Shown here: positions 33,677 to 41,924 of the stretch, piece after piece
How positions within the stretch are numbered: position 1 is the stretch's first letter
Layout: each line of letters begins with the position of its first letter
NCBI GenBank assembly: GCA_965230795.1
Contig: OZ246020.1
Location: forward strand, 2,976,001 to 3,040,000
Source of the DNA: PZPK01 sp965230795
Lineage (GTDB): Bacteria; Pseudomonadota; Gammaproteobacteria; Pseudomonadales; Oleiphilaceae
Direction: 5' to 3'
DNA: 64,000 bases
Notes under the pieces: model-generated
What the model was told of the DNA's origin: nothing
Databases searched by the model: none
The model's input: only the letters and a program-made list of their open reading frames with translations
Made by a program: the position numbers and the translations under genes

Positions 33677-34450
33677 ATGTTGAAAACACTCCTGCCCATC
33701 GTACTTCTGTTTGTTGCCGGCTCGCTATTCGGCGCACAGAACGATACGCGGGAATTCAAGGTTGTCGGCACAAACTTTCATTTTATCTATGAACAGGCGG
33801 AAGACGGCAGCTTTTCCGGGCTCGCTGTCGATGTGCTGAATGCTCTGGCGAAACGCTATCACATCAGGATTCACTACCATATGGCACCCTGGCTACGCGC
33901 GCAGAAACAGGTTGAACTGGGCCAAGCCCAGTTACTAGTGGGTCCCTATTATTCGAAAGAACGGGCAGCCAAATTCCATTATTCGCATCGGGCATTTTAT
34001 CAGGACGATCTGGTTTTCTTCGCGTCCAGGGACAAGCAAATACATTGGGACGGGAACTATGCGAATCTTGGGGAATACAAGCTGATCAAGATCAGTGGCT
34101 GGTATTATGGGGAGGCTTTCGAAGAGGCATTGCCTCACGCATCCCATATGACCTTTACGCATTTGAGAGGAGCGATCGAACGCCTGATTGCTGGCGACGT
34201 AGACATTCTTGCAGCGAATCAACGTAATGTCAGGGGATTGATATTCAAGCATGAAATGCCTGGTCTCGTTGCCCTCGAACCGATCATTGGCAGGCAGTAT
34301 GGCTACATGGGATTTTCAAAGGAACAAAACGGCCGCGATCTGAAAAAAATCTACGACCGCTTTTTTTCAGACCTGTACCTGTCAGGAGAATTTCAGCGCA
34401 TGTCCCAACAATACGGTCTGAGCTACCAGGACAACGGCATCCGCCATTAA
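33677..34450 (+). CDS. Periplasmic solute-binding protein, family 3 type
   Basis: The 258-residue product has a signal peptide (LLPIVLLFVAGSLFGAQ) and the fold of extracellular solute-binding proteins family 3 (amino-acid type): FKVVGTNFHFIYEQAEDGSF, SGLAVDVLNALAKRYHIRI, and LLVGPYYSKERAAKFHYSHR. No permease or ATPase gene is adjacent, so it may act as an orphan sensor or binding protein, as many of these do in marine gammaproteobacteria. The ATG at 33677 has AAGGA seven bases upstream. The end is only 16 bases from the convergent diguanylate cyclase gene. Confidence 0.75.
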   Translation: MLKTLLPIVLLFVAGSLFGAQNDTREFKVVGTNFHFIYEQAEDGSFSGLAVDVLNALAKRYHIRIHYHMAPWLRAQKQVELGQAQLLVGPYYSKERAAKFHYSHRAFYQDDLVFFASRDKQIHWDGNYANLGEYKLIKISGWYYGEAFEEALPHASHMTFTHLRGAIERLIAGDVDILAANQRNVRGLIFKHEMPGLVALEPIIGRQYGYMGFSKEQNGRDLKKIYDRFFSDLYLSGEFQRMSQQYGLSYQDNGIRH

Positions 34451-34466
34451 CAGGTCGCCAGCGCCT

Positions 34467-35393
34467 CTAGTCAAGCGCATAGGTGCAAACCCGGTTTCTG
34501 CCCGATTCTTTTGCCTGATACAGCGCGTTATCGGCTTCCGTATACAATTGCTCAAAACTGGTATTGCAACCTTCCGTTGTGATGCCCACGGACACACTCA
34601 TCGGCACCTCGATACCCTCTTCCCGTAACGGGGTCTCGGCAATGGTTTGTCGAATTCGCTCTGCGATTTCCAGGGCAGTCTGCTGGTTGGTATTGCTGAG
34701 GAAAACCGCAAATTCCTCGCCTCCGATTCGTCCGAAGATATCGTACTCGCGCAATGTCTGTTTAACGAGTTTTGACACGTGCACCAGCGCGGCATCGCCA
34801 ATTTGATGCCCATACCGGTCATTCACCTTTTTGAAGAAATCCAGATCCAGAAGCGCCATCGTCATGGAAGCGCCGGTGCGGCGGCAACGACTCAGCTCCA
34901 TTTCTACCGACTGCACGAAACCACGTCGATTTGCCGCCCGGGTAAGTTCGTCAGTCAGCGCCAGGCGACTCAATGTGGTCACCGATGTTTCAAGTTCCCG
35001 TTCCAGTACTTTCTGCTTGGTAATTTCCTTGATCTGCACCAGCAGCGCGCCTTCAGCATTTGTTTGCTCAGAGAACAGAAACCAGCGGCCATCGACGAAG
35101 TCTACTTCAAAAATCCGGAATGCCCGTGAGCGCCTGACAGCAACGGCATAGCCTACAAATGCTTCCACATCACCGGAATCAATCTTGACGGCACGCCCGG
35201 CAGCATGGGCTTGGCGTATCAGGTCGGCAAAGGAAATACCCAGCAGGCTATCACGAGGGGCGTAGTAGAGTTCGGCAAAGGCGGGGTTGCAATAAACGAG
35301 TTTGTCATGAGCATCATAGATACCGTAACCATCGCGACTGCGCTCGACGAAATCCCCGAGCAGTAGATTACTTTGGGAAGAATCCAGAGCCAT
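34467..35393 (-). CDS. Diguanylate cyclase with PAS domain
   Basis: A PAS domain (about residues 15-130; FVERSRDGYGIYDAHDKLVY, NPAFAELYYAPRD) is followed by a short coiled linker (TKQKVLERELETSVTTL) and a GGDEF domain (DELTRAANRRGF, LLDLDFFKKVNDRYGHQIGD). The active site reads GGEEF, which is catalytically competent, and REYD five residues before it is a complete inhibitory I-site. It should therefore make cyclic di-GMP under product inhibition. The start at 35393 avoids a hydrophobic, probably untranslated, extension. It is convergent with the solute-binding protein gene. Confidence 0.88.
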   Translation of the reverse strand: MALDSSQSNLLLGDFVERSRDGYGIYDAHDKLVYCNPAFAELYYAPRDSLLGISFADLIRQAHAAGRAVKIDSGDVEAFVGYAVAVRRSRAFRIFEVDFVDGRWFLFSEQTNAEGALLVQIKEITKQKVLERELETSVTTLSRLALTDELTRAANRRGFVQSVEMELSRCRRTGASMTMALLDLDFFKKVNDRYGHQIGDAALVHVSKLVKQTLREYDIFGRIGGEEFAVFLSNTNQQTALEIAERIRQTIAETPLREEGIEVPMSVSVGITTEGCNTSFEQLYTEADNALYQAKESGRNRVCTYALD

Positions 35394-35532
35394 AAGCTGA
35401 TCCCGGTAGCGAAGAACCTTAAGCGCTAAGAAGGCGATCTGGCAAAAAAGAACCGACCTCCTCAGGCACAAGTATAGTCTCGCCGGGACTGGCCTGCCGG
35501 GATTATCGAGCAGGGCGTTATCTGATCATGCA

Positions 35533-36909
35533 CTAATCGGTAAGATGGCCCCATAGATCATAGGCATCGGCCTCTTCGATCTCGACCTGAACGATTTGTC
35601 CTGGTTGAAGGTGAACGGCTCCGTCGATAAAGACATTGCCATCAATCTCGGGCGCATCACCCTGGGTTCTGGCAACAGCGCCTTCTGGAGTCACTTCGTC
35701 AACAATCACCCATTGTGTGGAGCCCACTTTGCGCTGCAAGCGGGCCGCGCTGATCTCCGCCTGCTTCTCCATGAAGCGTTGTTGGCGTTCCTCCTTGACT
35801 GCTTCGGATATATGATCCGGCAGTTCATTGGCCGGGGCACCTTGTACCGGCGAATAGGTAAAGCAGCCCACGCGATCCAGCTGGGCCTCATCAAGAAAGT
35901 CCAGCAATTGCTGGAAATCCTCTTCGGTTTCCCCCGGAAAACCAACAATAAAAGTACTGCGAATGGTCAGCTCGGGACACAGCTCGCGCCAACTGCGAAT
36001 TCGATCGAGCACTTTCTCACTGTGCGCCGGACGCTTCATGGCCTTGAGTATCCTGGGACTGGCGTGCTGAAAGGGAATATCCAGATAAGGCAGTATTTTA
36101 CCTTCCGCCATCAACGGGATGACCTTGTCCACATGAGGATAGGGATAGACGTAGTGAAGACGAACCCAGACCCCCATTTCTCCCAGCGCTACCGCCAGAT
36201 CCTGCATACGGGTTTCCAAAGCCTTCCCCTCGGAAAAATCCAGCTTGTACTTCACATCCACCCCGTAGGCGCTGGTGTCTTGGGAGATGACCAGCAATTC
36301 TTTGACGCCACTTTCTACCAGTTGTTGCGCTTCAGTAATGACTTCTGAAACCGGCCGACTGACAAGATCGCCGCGCATATGGGGAATAATGCAAAAACTG
36401 CAGCGATGGTTGCAGCCTTCGGAAATTTTCAGGTAAGCATAGTGAGACGGTGTCAGCTTAATGCCCTGGGCCGGTACCCGGTCACTATGATGAGTAATCT
36501 CGTCTGGAACAGTAGGAATGTAATCATGGACCGCATTCATAACGCTGTCATAGTCTGCAGGACCACTGACACTCAGGACATCGGGATTCTGTTGTTTGAT
36601 CAGCGCAGCATCGGCGCCCTTCCCCATGCATCCGGTCACAATCACCTTGCCGGTTTCACGCATGGCCTCGCTGATGGCATCCAGGGACTCCTGCTTGGCA
36701 GCATCGATAAAGCCACAGGTGTTCACGACGACCACATCGGCATTATCGTAATCGGGTACCACATCGTAACCATCCAGCTTGAGCTGGGTAAGAATGCGTT
36801 CCGAGTCAACCAGTGCCTTGGGGCAGCCGAGGCTAACGAAGCCTACGCGTCCACCGTTTTCAGCGGCTCCGGCCTGTCCGGGATGGGGTTGGGTATCTTG
36901 TTTACTCAT
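35533..36909 (-). CDS. rimO: RimO, ribosomal protein uS12 methylthiotransferase
   Basis: RimO is a radical-SAM enzyme that methylthiolates an aspartate of ribosomal protein S12. The N-terminal MTTase domain has GFVSLGCPKALVDSERILTQ and VVVNTCGFIDAAKQES with its cluster cysteines. The radical SAM motif is CNHRCSFCIIPHMRG (CxxxCxxC, about residue 167), and a C-terminal TRAM domain (VIVDEVTPEGAVARTQGDAP) ends the protein. The length is 458. It is a single-gene unit downstream of a long intergenic region. Confidence 0.97.
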   Translation of the reverse strand: MSKQDTQPHPGQAGAAENGGRVGFVSLGCPKALVDSERILTQLKLDGYDVVPDYDNADVVVVNTCGFIDAAKQESLDAISEAMRETGKVIVTGCMGKGADAALIKQQNPDVLSVSGPADYDSVMNAVHDYIPTVPDEITHHSDRVPAQGIKLTPSHYAYLKISEGCNHRCSFCIIPHMRGDLVSRPVSEVITEAQQLVESGVKELLVISQDTSAYGVDVKYKLDFSEGKALETRMQDLAVALGEMGVWVRLHYVYPYPHVDKVIPLMAEGKILPYLDIPFQHASPRILKAMKRPAHSEKVLDRIRSWRELCPELTIRSTFIVGFPGETEEDFQQLLDFLDEAQLDRVGCFTYSPVQGAPANELPDHISEAVKEERQQRFMEKQAEISAARLQRKVGSTQWVIVDEVTPEGAVARTQGDAPEIDGNVFIDGAVHLQPGQIVQVEIEEADAYDLWGHLTD

Positions 36910-37250
36910 ATGCCTTCACTGTCTCCAAAGTGCGCGCGATTATACAGAAAGCTCCAAGCCATTGCAGATCAGTTTTTGTCCAATGTGGTTACCGCCTGTC
37001 CTGTCTTTGTTCTGTCTTTGTTCTGTCTTTGTTGTGTTTGCGCTGTTTTGATACAGCTACAGCACCGATTTACAGCAAAGGGACTATGATTATGACATTG
37101 AGAGCACTGGATCAATATCCATCTGCAACCTGAGTCACATTAATATTTATATTATTTTCAATCACTTAACTATTTCATTACACTGTCACCAGAACGTGGT
37201 ACGTTCTTTGATTAGGCGATAAAACCAACCCGGAAAATGTAAACACAACA
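36910..37250. other. Intergenic region upstream of rimO, divergent
   Basis: These 341 bases hold a three-copy 11-base tandem repeat (37001-37033) close to rimO and an AT-rich segment (about 37135-37200). Promoters for rimO and the rightward orphan gene must be here, but no clear pair was found. GGCGATAA at 37215 resembles a sigma-28 -10 element but lacks a matching -35. Confidence 0.5.
37001..37033. repeat. Three perfect copies of an 11-base tandem repeat
   Basis: CTGTCTTTGTT is repeated three times without error and is followed by diverged partial copies (GTGTTTGCG, CTGTTTTG). It lies about 95 bases upstream of rimO in noncoding DNA. Confidence 0.9.
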
Positions 37251-37559
37251 ATGAGCTGGACACTGTATTTAAACGATAGCGAGATCATGCGCGGAGACTA
37301 CAAGTCTCTGAACATGCTCTTTGGCTGTCTGTCAGGTGTCAGTTTCGCACGAGCATCCCAACCTGGATGGCTGGATAAAATGTCCTCGACTACGTCGTAC
37401 GAGCACTATCTCAACATCAAAGCCAAGGAGTTTGGCATCGAGCGCTGGCACGGCCAGTTGGAACTCCGCAACAAGGAAGGTTGCGCAGAGCGCGTGTTTT
37501 TCTTTGAGCAACACATCAAAGTACTGGGTGCATCTGACTCAGACCAGCAAGTCTCCTAG
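37251..37559 (+). CDS. Hypothetical protein, 102 residues
   Basis: I do not recognise this small protein. It has no signal peptide or membrane segment and a mixed alpha/beta look: WTLYLNDSEIMRGDYKSLN near the start, KMSSTTSYEHYLNIKAKEFG in the middle, then WHGQLELRNKEG and RVFFFEQHIKVLGA. The ATG is preceded by an A-rich leader with no strong Shine-Dalgarno. It is transcribed away from rimO and 200 bases before the PilZ-like gene. Codon use fits a real gene, but the evidence is limited to the open frame and position. Confidence 0.5.
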   Translation: MSWTLYLNDSEIMRGDYKSLNMLFGCLSGVSFARASQPGWLDKMSSTTSYEHYLNIKAKEFGIERWHGQLELRNKEGCAERVFFFEQHIKVLGASDSDQQVS

Positions 37560-37760
37560 CTGGTCACGAAACAATACACCGACAAGCTTCCCGTTTTTTC
37601 GTGCGCCGGTTCATGCTGGTAGCCGTGCACAGGTCTCATGATTTCATTTTGTTTCAGAACGCTTACAAAACCCTCATTGTGGAATCGTCATCTGCGCTTA
37701 CAGTGAAAGTATGTTCATTATTTTTGAGGACGCTCCCCTTGTAATTCCGGGGCCAAAAGC

Positions 37761-38162
37761 ATGACAAGCACGAAAAGAAATTTGATATACCATACTCACG
37801 TTAACGTAACAGACGAGATTTCGGTTCAAACTGGTGAGGGACTTGAAACCCGACTGGAGGCTTTGGCCCGTGATGGTCTCACCCTCAGCTGTAATCGCCA
37901 GACGCTGGATCAGTTGCTACCCAACCGTGAAGTCATCGCACCGAAGCAGCCAGTTAATTTGCTGACCTGTTTTCAGCTCTATCCGGGTACCGAGGCCATT
38001 GAAAGCTATTGTGATGTGATCAGTGTGCGCCGTCTGGCTCGGGATACCTTCCATCTCGATCTGCGCTTTCATGCGCTGGAAGAGGAAAGTTATCAATTGA
38101 TTGACAGTTACGTGAACGCCGCGCTACATCCTCAACGCAGCGCCCACAAACAGGTTGCCTGA
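37761..38162 (+). CDS. Hypothetical protein with PilZ-like appearance
   Basis: The 133-residue product is soluble and mostly beta-like with a C-terminal helix: TDEISVQTGEGLETRLEALA, DGLTLSCNRQTLDQLLPN, VISVRRLARDTFHLDLRFHA and EEESYQLIDSYVNAAL. The pattern of a strand pair followed by a helix, with RRLA and FHLDLRF, resembles degenerate PilZ domains, but the RxxxR and D/NxSxxG c-di-GMP motifs are not present, so cyclic di-GMP binding is not expected. It ends 28 bases before a two-way terminator that also closes the flagellar/chemotaxis operon from the other side. Confidence 0.55.
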   Translation: MTSTKRNLIYHTHVNVTDEISVQTGEGLETRLEALARDGLTLSCNRQTLDQLLPNREVIAPKQPVNLLTCFQLYPGTEAIESYCDVISVRRLARDTFHLDLRFHALEEESYQLIDSYVNAALHPQRSAHKQVA

Positions 38163-38190
38163 CAGGCAGGGGTTTCTTCCCACAAACCAA

Positions 38191-38235
38191 TACTCATAAA
38201 AAGGCCAAGACATTGTCTTGGCCTTTTTATGAGTA
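38191..38235. terminator. Perfect 45-base palindrome, two-way terminator
   Basis: Arms 38191-38212 and 38214-38235 are exact reverse complements over 22 bases around a single T. Each arm includes AAAAAGGCCAAGACA or its complement, giving a GC-rich stem flanked by five A on one side and five T on the other, so it can end transcripts in both directions. It lies between the convergent PilZ-like gene and the last gene of the chemotaxis operon. Confidence 0.85.
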
Positions 38236-38254
38236 TTGATCGTGCTTGTCGATG

Positions 38255-38677
38255 TTATCTCAGCACTGGAATATCTTCTTCCGCTTCGACGCTCTTATTT
38301 CTTACTGTCAGCGCCTTCACCAGCTCAGCTTCCGGACGGGAAATACCACAGGTATTCATAAGGTCATCGACGCTGGCACCGAGTTCAACCAGGCGGGCGG
38401 CTTCAGAATAAGACACCTTGGCCGGATCATTTTTTTGCATCTCTTCGATACGACCTTCCAGCACATGAATATGCTTCTCCAGTGTCAGGGCTCGGCGTCC
38501 GACACCCATGGCACCATGACTGATACCCTGCACTTCGTTCCGGATTTCTTCAATTGAGGCATCAACCTCAGTATGTATTCGTTCCAGCGCGCGTGTTCGC
38601 CGCATCACGTAAAGCGCCATGAGACACAAAAGTAAGGCTGACCCAATGGGCAACACCAGGGATATTTGACTTAGCAT
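38255..38677 (-). CDS. DUF2802 family protein of the chemotaxis locus
   Basis: This 140-residue protein starts with one membrane helix (ISLVLPIGSALLLCLMALYV, about residues 5-24), followed by a coiled coil (IHTEVDASIEEIRNEVQGIS, TLEKHIHVLEGRIEEMQKND) and a small C-terminal helical domain (YSEAARLVELGASVDDLMNT, CGISRPEAELVKAL) of the kind defining DUF2802. Members sit at the end of polar flagellar chemotaxis operons in pseudomonads; the function is not established. It is the last gene before the two-way terminator and lies 23 bases after cheW. Confidence 0.88.
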   Translation of the reverse strand: MLSQISLVLPIGSALLLCLMALYVMRRTRALERIHTEVDASIEEIRNEVQGISHGAMGVGRRALTLEKHIHVLEGRIEEMQKNDPAKVSYSEAARLVELGASVDDLMNTCGISRPEAELVKALTVRNKSVEAEEDIPVLR

Positions 38678-38700
38678 GCAAATCTACCTCCTGTCCTGAA

Positions 38701-39189
38701 TTAGAACGCCGCCATTTCGGCCCACTCTTCCTCGGACAACATTTTTTCAAATTCGACCAGTATGATCAGTTCACCGTTCTTGTTGCAGACACCCTGAATA
38801 AAGCGCGCGCTTTCCTCATTACCCACGTTGGGCGCTGTCTCGATTTCCGATTGTCTCAGGTACACGACTTCGGCAACCGAATCCACCAACACCCCGATAA
38901 CCTGACCTTCCACTTCCAGCACAACGATACGTGTGTGATCCGTGACTTCTGAGTCAGACAGACCAAAACGTCTGCGGGTATCAATAACCGTGACGACATT
39001 ACCGCGAAGATTGATAATCCCCAGAACGTAGTCCGGTGCACCGGGAACCGGCGCAATTTCGGTGTAGCGCAACACTTCCTGAATCTGCATAACGTTGATG
39101 CCATAGGTTTCGTCATCAAGACGAAACGTCACGTATTGCAGAACCGGATCTTCGGACGCCTGACTGCTATGTCCAGTATTCGATGCCAT
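38701..39189 (-). CDS. cheW: CheW, chemotaxis coupling protein
   Basis: CheW joins methyl-accepting receptors to CheA in the array. The 162-residue product is a single CheW domain: YVTFRLDDETYGINVMQIQE near residue 20, YVLGIINLRGNVVTVIDTRR near 60, and VIGVLVDSVAEVVYLRQSEI near 105. It is preceded by the ParP-like gene with a 168-base gap, wider than elsewhere in the cluster, so a further promoter there is possible. Confidence 0.95.
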   Translation of the reverse strand: MASNTGHSSQASEDPVLQYVTFRLDDETYGINVMQIQEVLRYTEIAPVPGAPDYVLGIINLRGNVVTVIDTRRRFGLSDSEVTDHTRIVVLEVEGQVIGVLVDSVAEVVYLRQSEIETAPNVGNEESARFIQGVCNKNGELIILVEFEKMLSEEEWAEMAAF

Positions 39190-39357
39190 TCTCCAGACCT
39201 CTTAAACTAATTCGATTATGTGGCAAGACTCCGAAGTCTCGCGCTTTTCAACAAGCTAAGTCAGCATGTGTCAATTTTCCATCATGCCAACCTTTAATAT
39301 AGAACATCGCACAATCTATGCCAGCGAATCGTTTACTCATTTTTTCTGGCCGGACAA

Positions 39358-40710
39358 TCAATGCCTGCGTTTCTGTTCCGCATCATTCTGAAGCAGGTAA
39401 CTCAGGGTATCCGCATCCAGCAAGGCGCACATATGGTCAATAACCGTACCCGATAGCCAGGGCCGCTTGCTTCGCTCCGAACGCCATTTCACCTGCTCGG
39501 GCAGGAGCTGTATCGCCTGCTCCACCGTGTCACAAGCCATTCCCCAGTTAGTATCACCCAGCCGGATCACAAACTTGTAGCGATCCTTGATCTCTTCGGA
39601 GTAACGATCAGGCATTACCCATCTCGCCGTATCGACAACCTGAATATTGCGATCACCCGAGCGGAAGAGCCCCATAAACCATTCGGCACGCCCGACCAGA
39701 GGGGTCAAATCTTCGTCGAGCTTGTGAATCGCACCCAGCGATATGAGTGGCACGGCCAGTTTCAGGCCCGCCACAGTGAATAACAAACATTCAAAACGAT
39801 CCTGAGCCCAGGCCGGGCGACCGTTGTCGAGCCAGGGCTGCGGCTCCCCCACTCGATGGTTTTCTGACAGCGCAGTTTCCGACAACTGCGCAGATGCAGA
39901 TTCACTAAGGGTTTGCTCCGGAACTTCCGGCTCAGCCAGTTTCTGGCTTGGAGCGCTTGGTGTTGATGTTCGCGACTGCGGCTGTGCTTCGGCCACAGGT
40001 AGCTCTACCCCGGGTGTTTCCTGAACCTGCGTGACGGTTTTCTCTACGGTTTCGACCCGAGGAGCAGGCTCGGGCGTTTCGGTCTTTGGCTCGATGGCCT
40101 CCGGAATCGTTTGCGGCGCCAGTTTTGGGAAGGCGGCGGGAATAATCGGTGAATCGCTTAGCGGCCTAGTCTGGGTTGGTGCCTGAGTAAAATCGGTCCG
40201 ACGCGTAGCGGCTAGCATGGAGCGCCGGCGTTCAGGCCCCGTGTAAGGTTTTTCCGGTGTTAGCGTCAAGTTGTTTGTTGATTCAAAACGCTCATCTGCT
40301 TCAAATTGCATTGGGTGACCGCTGGAAGAAGCAGAAACATCCCCATTCCTGTTCTCATCACCCTCCTTATCAACCCTCTGCCGGGCCGCAAGCGCTTGCG
40401 CTTTTCTCTTCTCAGCGGCAAGCTTCGCTGCGGCTTTGATCTCCTCGGCTTTTCTGGCTTCTTTTTCCCGCGCTTCTTTTTCCCGTGCTGCTCTTTCCCG
40501 GGCTTCCTGTGCGGCCAGTCTTTCAGCTTCTTTCTTTGCTGCTTCAGCGGCCGCCTCTGCCATAGCAGCTTCTTCTCTCGCTGCTTCTTCCTCTATTTTT
40601 TCTTCAAGGGGACTACCCGACAGCGAACCCAGCAGATCATCATAATAATCTGCAAGCGCGGATTTCGCCTTTTGGGGCTGATCACCGTTGCCGTGCTTCA
40701 CTGAGTACAC
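39358..40710 (-). CDS. parP: ParP-like protein with C-terminal CheW domain
   Basis: The 450-residue product has four parts: a short N-terminal motif ADYYDDLLGSLSG (about residues 21-33), a long Glu/Ala/Lys/Arg coiled coil (about 38-115), a Pro/Thr/Glu-rich linker (about 150-290) and a CheW-like domain (from about 305; ECLLFTVAGLKLAVPLISLG, WFMGLFRSGDRNIQVVDTAR). In Vibrio, ParP with ParC places chemosensory arrays at the pole and binds CheA. The position beside parC and cheW supports this role; the gene symbol is by analogy. The GTG start at 40710 overlaps the upstream gene by 29 bases. The coiled coil is unusually long, an observation rather than a measured comparison. Confidence 0.8.
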   Translation of the reverse strand: MYSVKHGNGDQPQKAKSALADYYDDLLGSLSGSPLEEKIEEEAAREEAAMAEAAAEAAKKEAERLAAQEARERAAREKEAREKEARKAEEIKAAAKLAAEKRKAQALAARQRVDKEGDENRNGDVSASSSGHPMQFEADERFESTNNLTLTPEKPYTGPERRRSMLAATRRTDFTQAPTQTRPLSDSPIIPAAFPKLAPQTIPEAIEPKTETPEPAPRVETVEKTVTQVQETPGVELPVAEAQPQSRTSTPSAPSQKLAEPEVPEQTLSESASAQLSETALSENHRVGEPQPWLDNGRPAWAQDRFECLLFTVAGLKLAVPLISLGAIHKLDEDLTPLVGRAEWFMGLFRSGDRNIQVVDTARWVMPDRYSEEIKDRYKFVIRLGDTNWGMACDTVEQAIQLLPEQVKWRSERSKRPWLSGTVIDHMCALLDADTLSYLLQNDAEQKRRH

Positions 40711-41104
40711 CTTTGCGAGTCAAAGACTCTTTCCAGCTTGCCGAGGCGTAGCTGTCCAACATGGATTCTGTCAACGAGAGAAAATGTTGACGGAGCTTTG
40801 GGGATAAGGGGCGACGTAGATAGTACAGACCAGTCAGAGCCAGCAGAAAGGCCTGGCCTTTCTTCGGCATCTCACCCGAACGGAGAATAATGCCAGGGTT
40901 CAAAGTGGTTACCAGGCGATACCCCGCATCAATGCTTTGTCTTCCCAGCGGCACTGCTGGCATGACTGTTCGCGGTCCATCAAGCGATGCGTTCTCCGCA
41001 CTATCAGACAGGGGATCGGTCACAAACAGATCGTCAAGATAGTTCGTGATCATTGCATCCGCTTTGCTCAGCCGCTGTCCCTGCTTGTTCTGATCGTTAG
41101 CCAT
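40682..41104 (-). CDS. Unrecognised 140-residue protein between parC and parP
   Basis: I do not recognise this protein, and the pseudomonad clusters I know go directly from the ParA-like gene to the CheW-like gene. The N-terminal part has ADAMITNYLDDLFVTDPLSD (about residues 15-34), similar to the N-terminal motif of the neighbouring ParP-like protein. The middle is low in structure (about 35-70) and the C-terminal half is helical and basic (KKGQAFLLALTGLYYLRRPL, LSPKLRQHFLSLTESMLDSY). No signal or membrane helix is clear. It starts 38 bases after parC and overlaps parP by 29 bases, so it is co-transcribed and probably acts with them. Confidence 0.75.
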   Translation of the reverse strand: MANDQNKQGQRLSKADAMITNYLDDLFVTDPLSDSAENASLDGPRTVMPAVPLGRQSIDAGYRLVTTLNPGIILRSGEMPKKGQAFLLALTGLYYLRRPLSPKLRQHFLSLTESMLDSYASASWKESLTRKGVLSEARQR

Positions 41105-41141
41105 GTGCCTACATCATCGCCATCAGCTGGTTCCGCTTGCG

Positions 41142-41924
41142 TCAGACCGAATTCGCGGTCATCTCTTTGAGATCACGCAGCAATTTACGATAAGCGCGCA
41201 CGCCATGAGTTTCCGCATCCAGTTGCGAAGGCACAACTCCGGCATGACTGGCATCCCGGAACTTGGTATCCACCGGAATCGCATATTTCCAGACCGCATC
41301 ACCCCAGGTTTGCTTGATAGTCCTCAGGCTTTGAGTGGAAGCCTGGGTACGCCGGTCGAACATCGTTGGCAGAATCATATGCCGCAGGTTACTCTTCTGG
41401 GATTTGATAACCATCCCCAGCGTGTGCATCATGCGTTCCAGACCTTTGATAGCCAAGAATTCAGTTTGAACCGGTACGATGAGCTCCTGGCTGGCCGCCA
41501 GGGCATTGATCATCAATACACCCAGGGATGGCGAGTTATCGATGAGCACATAGTCATACTGATCCCAGAGCATGGCCAGTGTTTTGGAGATAATCAGGCC
41601 CATACCATCCACCCCGACCATACGCCTTTCCAGCGTTGCCAGAGCCGTTGATGCCGGCAGGATATCCATGCCTTCGCAGGAGGTGCTGGTAATCAGTTGT
41701 TCGGGAAGGCCGTCCGGTACCTTGCCCTGATGCATGAACAAATCAAACGCACTTTGCTCAATAGAGTCAGGATCGTACTTAAAGTAGCTGGTCAGCGAGC
41801 CATGGGGGTCCAGGTCCATGACCAATACCCGTTTGCCCTCCTGAGCCAGCAATCCGCCCAGTGCCACTACACTGGTCGTCTTACCGACACCACCTTTTTG
41901 ATTCGCAATCGCCCAGATTCTCAC
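41142..41924 (-). CDS. parC: ParC, ParA-family ATPase for polar chemosensory arrays
   Basis: This MinD/ParA-type ATPase is the homologue of Vibrio ParC and of the ParA-like gene next to motCD in Pseudomonas, where it directs polar placement and partition of chemotaxis arrays. The deviant Walker A is NQKGGVGKTTSVVALGGLLA near residue 8, with VLVMDLDPHGSLTSYF (Walker A') and YVLIDNSPSLGVLMINAL (Walker B). The length is 260. The GTG start has GGGG seven bases upstream. It is separated from motD by 256 bases, so it may have its own promoter. Confidence 0.92.
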   Translation of the reverse strand: MRIWAIANQKGGVGKTTSVVALGGLLAQEGKRVLVMDLDPHGSLTSYFKYDPDSIEQSAFDLFMHQGKVPDGLPEQLITSTSCEGMDILPASTALATLERRMVGVDGMGLIISKTLAMLWDQYDYVLIDNSPSLGVLMINALAASQELIVPVQTEFLAIKGLERMMHTLGMVIKSQKSNLRHMILPTMFDRRTQASTQSLRTIKQTWGDAVWKYAIPVDTKFRDASHAGVVPSQLDAETHGVRAYRKLLRDLKEMTANSV

